A DNA stretch of 64,000 bases from Xylona heveae TC161 (lineage: Eukaryota > Ascomycota > Xylonomycetes > Xylonales > Xylonaceae), in contig NW_017264193.1 in the NCBI RefSeq assembly GCF_001619985.1, forward strand, positions 2,485,726-2,549,725. The letters are read 5' to 3'. The notes below the pieces were generated by a model, which was not told the DNA's origin, made no database searches, and worked only from the letters and a program-made list of their open reading frames with translations. Positions 58,311 to 64,000 of the stretch are shown here, one piece after another. The translations under genes and the position numbers were made by a program. Position 1 is the stretch's first letter. Each line of letters begins with the position of its first letter.

Positions 58311-60382
58311 AGAGGTGGATTGACTCCCGACAAGGCGGATGCAATCTGCCACATACCTATATTTGAAGGAGGCGGCGTTTGTTTGGTTTAAAGCGCTTTT
58401 TCGAACCTTGAACCCCCCTTGAATGGTTATTTATTCGTTTCTTTCATTTTATGTGAAATTTGATCAACAGCTTCTCAAGATATATCCGTCTGAGGTGGAC
58501 TTCATGCGATTGTATTGACCAAAGGCCTGGTACTATTCGCATGGCTTTGGTGTTCCGAAGTCAAATGGCAGATTTCATCTTTTTTCCCCCTGTGTATACG
58601 CATGAATGGGTCCATGGGCTAACATATATGCACCACGGATTTGGAACTCTTATAATTAATAGATACCATTGATAAACCCCTATCACGGTCCCATAAAGAA
58701 TTTCAGTTGCTTAATATGGTATGTCGATCAGGAATATTCGAAGTCATCATCCTACGTAAGTGTCGTCTAAGATTTAATATGTAAAGACGCGGCTAGATAA
58801 ATTATACAAAAATCGTTCACGATTAATTGTTGTTGCTATCGACGTCTTTCTGTATAGCTATCAAAGTGAGGACTAAGGGGGTATTGAACCAGGATCCAAT
58901 AATGCTCCACTTTATAGGTGAGGAACACTTGAGGAAAGTCCGCGTGTCATTGTGCACCAAGTCAGGGACTAAAGTCAATAGTTTGATAGAGGGAAGTGCT
59001 TGCGATTGTTTAGTGGGCGACAGTGGCGTTGACCAACCCCACATCCTCTGGGCCCGTTCCCCATCCGTTTCCCCTCGATCCTTGATTTGAATTATATCGC
59101 CTCAAGCTCTCTCTCTCATTATTAGCAGTGTCTAAACCCTTTGTTTCTCTCTCCCTTCCTAGGTTATTCTTAAATTGGTTCTCTGCCGTGTGTTCCTGCC
59201 GCTGACGCATCTGCCGGCCTTGCCGCCCGAAGTTCCGTTGGCGTCCCAAAGCTATCCGGCTGTCTCTCTTCTTTCGCAGGCTTGGTATGCCGTCCGGTCA
59301 ATGAAGCTGTATACTTCAGTACGGCCCAACTTGTCATTGATACTTACCTTCAGCGTAGTGAACAGACAGCTTGAAGTGGAACACATCACGCATTGGCAAG
59401 GTACTACACAACGCGAGGACGACCCTTTCAATTCTACAGAAGCTGGGATTCAATCCTTAGTCACAACTAAAATTAAACATACATTGATGATTCGAGAGTG
59501 TTTCAACCCAAAATAAAAGGTGCTTGACAATTGAGTTTTCCGAACTTCACTTAACCTTTGCCGTTGCACGTCCTGACGTCCATCCGTGAAGAGGAACCCT
59601 TACCAAGTAGGCGAGGGGCGACTTGTGTCATCGTTCCCGCCCCGAAACGAAATACCAAGAGGGCAAAGGATCCATCATTCACTGGACTCAAGTCCGTCGG
59701 CAGTTGGGTCTAAGCTCCCCCGATTTCGTTATCCACCTCTACTAACCCCGAAAGACGACAATCCACCACCTGAGCACCAACGCTCCCCTCTTCAGACTGT
59801 CCATCCTCTCGATTTCCTACTCTCCGTCTATTTGCCCTTGTGAGCCACTTCAGACACGTCTTGCATTGCGCTGCTCGAACCGGTTCAGACTCTCATTACT
59901 CCGGCGCTGCGCCATTGATACCTACGCCCGGAGTTGTCGTGGGGGGCTTAAAGGACGCGCTTCCCAGAATCATGTAAGCGCTGTCGCCCGTCACTTATAA
60001 GCGCTGCATGTCCAACGCATACTGATTGCTCACGCAAATGATTAGATTTCCTTTCAAAGGAATATCGATTGTACAGGACCAGCGAAAATATAACAGACGA
60101 CAAATCTACAATATTCGCACGTTTATCCTAAGCCTGAACGACCGCTAAAACCGGTACCTTTGTCCCCGCCACCGACCTCACTCCGCATCCATCCCCGCCC
60201 TGACGAGCGCACGAGACCGTTATCGATATTATCCGACAACCCCTCTCCCATCAGAACGGTTCCTGCACCCCCCATTGGCCTCCCGATTGCTGGTCCTCGT
60301 CAAGGGACTACAGCTCATCTCTATCAATCTGGCAGGTTCCAAGCGTTTGAGCTTCTCCTCACAAGGAGGGCTGCTCAACAGA
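58311..60382. other. 2.1-kb spacer and likely long leader of the PP2C gene
   Basis: No supported gene. Several short upstream frames exist (for example 59175-59516 and 59586-59843) without family features. The part from about 59550 is C-rich on the + strand, like a promoter or long 5' leader. Confidence 0.45.
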
Positions 60383-62198
60383 ATGTTCGGCACCGCCACA
60401 TCGACATCCAACAAGGACAATGGGAACACGACTAGGGCCCAGTCTGTGCCGTCAAAATCTCAGCCGGATGGCGGGCTAACTGTCCCTGAGAGTGGCGATA
60501 ACTATGTGGTGGAGAAGCGACACAGCATCAGCGTCAGTCCATCGGCCAAAAAGAAGGACGATCAGGCCCATTCAGCTGGTGACAAGAAGCGAAGAAGTAG
60601 TGGCGTCAGTAAAGCGAGCGCATTGCTTTCCAGCGCGAAGAATTCTTTGCATCTTTCTGGTTCCTCAAATTCGTCTGGCGATGGCCCGATTCAGACACCG
60701 ATTCAGAAGCTCGGGAAGAAGGACCCGGCTCTCAGCGTGCCGCAGGGCTCTCTCAATAATTCGGCCGGTGAATCGTTCCCGGGCCCACGCTCCACCTTTC
60801 GAGTCGGCGTGACTGAGGACAAGAACAAAAAGTGCCGTCGAACCATGGAAGACACGCATGCGTACCTTTACAACTTCCTATCCACTCCCGCCCCTGTCGT
60901 TGGCTCTCCTTCGAGCTCCCCGCCCAACAAATCCGCCATCTCAGACCGTTCCAATTCAGACTCGAGCGCATCCGGTTCCTCATCACAAGTGGTTGAAACC
61001 GACAATGGATATTTTGCCATTTTTGACGGTCATGCCGGCACGTTTGCTGCCGACTGGTGCGGCAAGAAATTGCACTTGCTGCTCGAGGACTGTATTCGAC
61101 GGAATCCCAATACACCGGTCCCTGAGTTGCTTGACCAGACCTTCACCATGGTCGACCACCAGCTAGAGAGACTGCCTTTAAAGAACAGCGGGTGTACTGC
61201 AGTTGTTGCGGTCTTGCGGTGGGAGGATAGGATACCTAACTCGCATTCTGCGACGGGTTCCATGGCCCTTGCCCCTGCCACAGCTGCCGCTCTCAGATCT
61301 AGTTCTGGGGAAGGACTCGCCGCGGACTCGTCGAGTTTAGCAGCGCAATCGCAGACGAATGTGTCAGGCACTGCTGGCGACGACTCAAAATCAAGCAACC
61401 TGGCCACACCCGTTGCTCATTTGCGGTTACAAGAGTCGGCCTCGCGGCAACGAGTCCTTTACACGGCCAATGTCGGCGACGCTCGAATTGTGCTCTGTCG
61501 CAACGGAAAGGCCCTGCGGTTGTCCTACGATCACAAGGGTAGTGACGATAATGAAGGAAAACGCATTGCCAATGCCGGCGGCCTTATCCTGAACAACCGC
61601 GTCAATGGCGTTTTGGCAGTGACCAGGGCTCTCGGTGACTCGTACATGAAGGATCTTGTCACTGGTCACCCCTACACGACGGAGACAGTTGTGCAGCCAG
61701 ACATTGACGAATTTCTTATTCTCGCATGTGACGGTGTATGTTTGTCCCTTCCAATTGATCAAGAGTGAGAAATGTTGCTAACCTGCGAAATAGCTTTGGG
61801 ACGTCTGCTCGGATCAAGAAGCCGTTGATCTCATTCGACATACTGCTGACCCGCAAGCCGCGTCAAAACAGCTCGTCGATCACGCACTCTCACGCTTCTC
61901 AACAGACAATCTCTCATGCATGGTCATTCGATTCGACAGTAAAGCTGTGCAAGGCACAGTCGAGCGGAAAATCGAGCCCATTGGCGTTGAAGGCGATCCA
62001 TCGAGTACAAAAGATGGAGGCATCAGCGAGGCAGACGCCATCGTTGCCGAGGCCAAGAAACAAGTTCAAGAGAGTGGATCAGAGTTGGAGAACGTGACCA
62101 CTCAGAGTATAGTAGAAGAGAGTGAAGGCGAGTCGGGGCCGGAGTTAACTCCGACTGAAACCGATTCGAATCAGAAACAGCTCGGCAGCAATTGTTGA
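60383..62198 (+). CDS. PTC1: Protein phosphatase 2C, Ptc1-type
   Basis: A metal-dependent Ser/Thr phosphatase; yeast Ptc1 dampens Hog1 and cell-wall MAPK signalling. Exons 60383-61735 and 61794-62198; 585 aa. The start is the first ATG in frame. A Ser/Lys-rich N-terminal region of about 140 residues precedes the catalytic motifs: [12 protein letters not shown] (about 152-163), [20 protein letters not shown] (about 210-229), [40 protein letters not shown], and [18 protein letters not shown] across the splice joint. The metal-binding aspartates in DGHAG and DGLWD are present. DGHAGxxxxxWCGK and its surroundings favour Ptc1 over Ptc2/3. A Ser-rich insert of about 80 residues sits before LYTANVGD, and the tail is acidic. 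The single intron is GT-AG, phase 0. Confidence 0.9.
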
Positions 62199-63027
62199 TA
62201 TGTGTCAACATATCAGCCGCCGACCTAGACTTTTGCCGTGACAACTATTCTCTGGAGTCTTACAGCGGCAGAATGAACCGGTTGGTGATCTTGTGGATCC
62301 TCAGAAGGGATGCTTTCTCATGCATCCTGTTTCCCGTCAACGACTTTCTTCTATTATCATTGTCGCTATCACTATCATTATCCTCATGACATTATTCCTT
62401 TTCATTGCTTTTGTTACATTTCTCATTTTCGCTTCAATCTCATTGTTTGGAATGTTTTCCTCACAGAGGGGTGTTACCATGGTACAATGATGACCTGTCT
62501 ACTTTTATCTTTTCTAGAGTCTACTTCTATGGCAGTACTAGGATTCCGGCAACTCTTTATGCAAGGCAACACACGTAAACATGGCACCAGCGGGCTCTGA
62601 TAGCTTAACACTCAGCATGATGAACGATATTATTTTTATTCATATCTATGCTATAACATGTTTCTACAACTGTTTATATTATTGACCCCAATGACTTGAT
62701 TTACCCTTTTGGGGTCATTTTATACAAAGCCATGCCCTAGCGTAGTGATATGCATTTTATCGTGCTTGCGATATCTGAAAAAAGTGGAGAGTGCAGGGGC
62801 AGCGATACGCAGCTCATCGGGAGTCCACCGCTAGACAACGGTTATACTCGGTACTGATAACACCACTCCTCTTAGCTAAGTTACCATTGCGCGATGGCTA
62901 TGAGTCAAGTGAGCCCTTTTGTCTGCAGATAAGGACAACGATGTCATAACACTACCGCAGCTCTTCATTGCACACGGGTTATATTTCTTTCCGCAATGTG
63001 GCTCACAGGCCTACTGCGGTGAACAAG
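62199..63027. promoter_or_regulatory. PP2C 3' region and MFS promoter
   Basis: 829 bp between tandem genes. About 62340-62400 is rich in ATT/ATC triplets. No gene is supported. Confidence 0.45.
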
Positions 63028-64000
63028 ATGTCTACGACAGATGAGCATCAATTGCCCACCATCGAGCTGCAATCACGAGATCAGCATTCTAATGAACATG
63101 GCGATCTTCATGAAGCGGCCTCGCAAGGGCAAGAATTGAAACCTGTTGACCGTGGACGGGATGCCTGGATCGTTCTCATCGCCACCTTCGTTATCGAGGC
63201 CTTATTTTGGGGTATTATCCTGGGCCATCTTTCTTTCTTCTCTGGCACTTCAGGCTGGCTGACACAATGCTGCAGGCTTTCCCATGTGTTTTGGCATATT
63301 CCAGAACTACTACTCCGATCTCCCCGAGTTCAAAAATGATCGAGCCAACATCCCTATCATTGGAACCCTAGCTCAAGGTCTCTATTCCGTTGGTGCTCCG
63401 TTCTCTGCGGCCCTGACGAAGAGGTTTCCCAAACACCAACGACAGCAGATCTGGGCTGGCTGGCCGTTATGCATCATCGGCTTGCTAGCTGCATCTTTCG
63501 TGAACTCTGTCAACGGTCTTATCGTGACTCAAGGTGTACTCTACGGTATAGGCTTTGTGACACTCTCTTATCCCACTATCAGCATGGTGAATGAGTGGTG
63601 GGTTGCTCGGAAAGGCATGGCATTTGGCCTCATATCTGCTGCTTCAGGAGCCACTGGCGCCGCGATGCCATTCATCCTCGAGTCTCTTCTTGCCAAGTAC
63701 GGACACCGAATAACCCTTCGGGCCAGTGCAGTGGCAATGTTTATCCTCACAGCTCCGCTGCTCCCTCTATTTAGGGGCAGATTACCACCTTCTGAAACTG
63801 CGACTTTGGCAAGGATTGATTGGGCATTCTTCAAGCGACCTCTATTCTGGGTTTACGCATGTTCGATCTTTGTCCAGGGCCTTGGGTTCTATTTCCCGGT
63901 CGTGTTCCTGCCCTCTTACGCGACGTCTGTTGGAATGCCTACCATCAAAGGTGCTCTGCTTTCAGCCCTGATGTCAATCGCTCAGGTTCTTGGTCAATTT
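63028..64000 (+). CDS. MFS transporter, monocarboxylate-permease-like (partial, 3' end outside window)
   Basis: Exon 1 63028-63211 and exon 2 from 63276 to the window end; about 303 residues visible of an expected 420-500. The start ATG at 63028 opens a polar N-terminal tail of about 45 residues (STTDEHQLPTIELQSRDQ), then TM1 (AWIVLIATFVIEALFWGFP). FGIFQNYYSDLPEF after TM1, the GAPFSAALTKRFP loop and SMVNEWWVARKGMAFGLISA are typical of the fungal MCH/monocarboxylate-transporter-like branch of the major facilitator superfamily. About eight membrane spans can be seen before the cut. The 64-nt intron is GT-AG with a CTGAC branch point. The substrate is unknown; fungal members are often not true monocarboxylate carriers. 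Confidence 0.87.

Overview
The window is nuclear DNA of a filamentous ascomycete (Pezizomycotina). Short GT-AG introns with CTRAY branch points, orthologues of cyt-4, Dpb11/Cut5, Nup192 and Tel1, and the protein flavour suggest Eurotiomycetes, although the order cannot be fixed from sequence alone. Gene models were built by matching exon joints to reading frame and to remembered family consensus; no database was searched.

Layout. 0-9 kb: the last codons of a RING-like gene, a long pyrimidine-rich and microsatellite-rich spacer, a CofD/YvcK-like gene (-), an AT-rich tract holding a decayed coding relic, an APH-type small-molecule kinase-like gene (-), and CTP synthase (-). 9-19 kb: mitochondrial exoribonuclease Cyt-4 (-) divergent from lumazine synthase (+), which converges on NMN adenylyltransferase (-); that gene is divergent from the succinate dehydrogenase flavinylation factor SDHAF2 (+). 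19-38 kb: Tel1/ATM kinase (-, ten exons, about 2936 aa), divergent from nucleoporin Nup192 (+), followed by cullin-4 (+). 38-52 kb: a GNAT acetyltransferase (+), an arrestin-related adaptor with a PPxY motif (-), a gene-free stretch of 4.1 kb, and the BRCT protein Dpb11/Cut5/TopBP1 (+). 52-64 kb: tRNA-Ala(UGC) (-), mitofusin Fzo1 (-), ESCRT-III subunit Vps2 (+), a PP2C phosphatase of the Ptc1 type (+) and the 5' part of an MFS transporter (+) cut by the window end.

Most genes are conserved housekeeping genes in a typical scattered fungal order. Two loose themes can be seen. CTP synthase, lumazine synthase, NMNAT and SDHAF2 all concern nucleotide, flavin or NAD cofactors. Tel1, Cul4 and Dpb11 all serve genome maintenance. 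Neither theme amounts to a demonstrated cluster.

The most unusual signals are in gene structure: an apparent U2-type AT-AC intron in CTP synthase, a GC-AG intron in TEL1, a purine-microsatellite-bearing last intron in TEL1 that isolates the final six codons, a 6-nt first coding exon in VPS2, and 41-42 nt introns in FZO1. The main accessory-looking patch is 3.6-6.8 kb. I found no convincing new multi-gene system, CRISPR array, viral relic or intact transposon.
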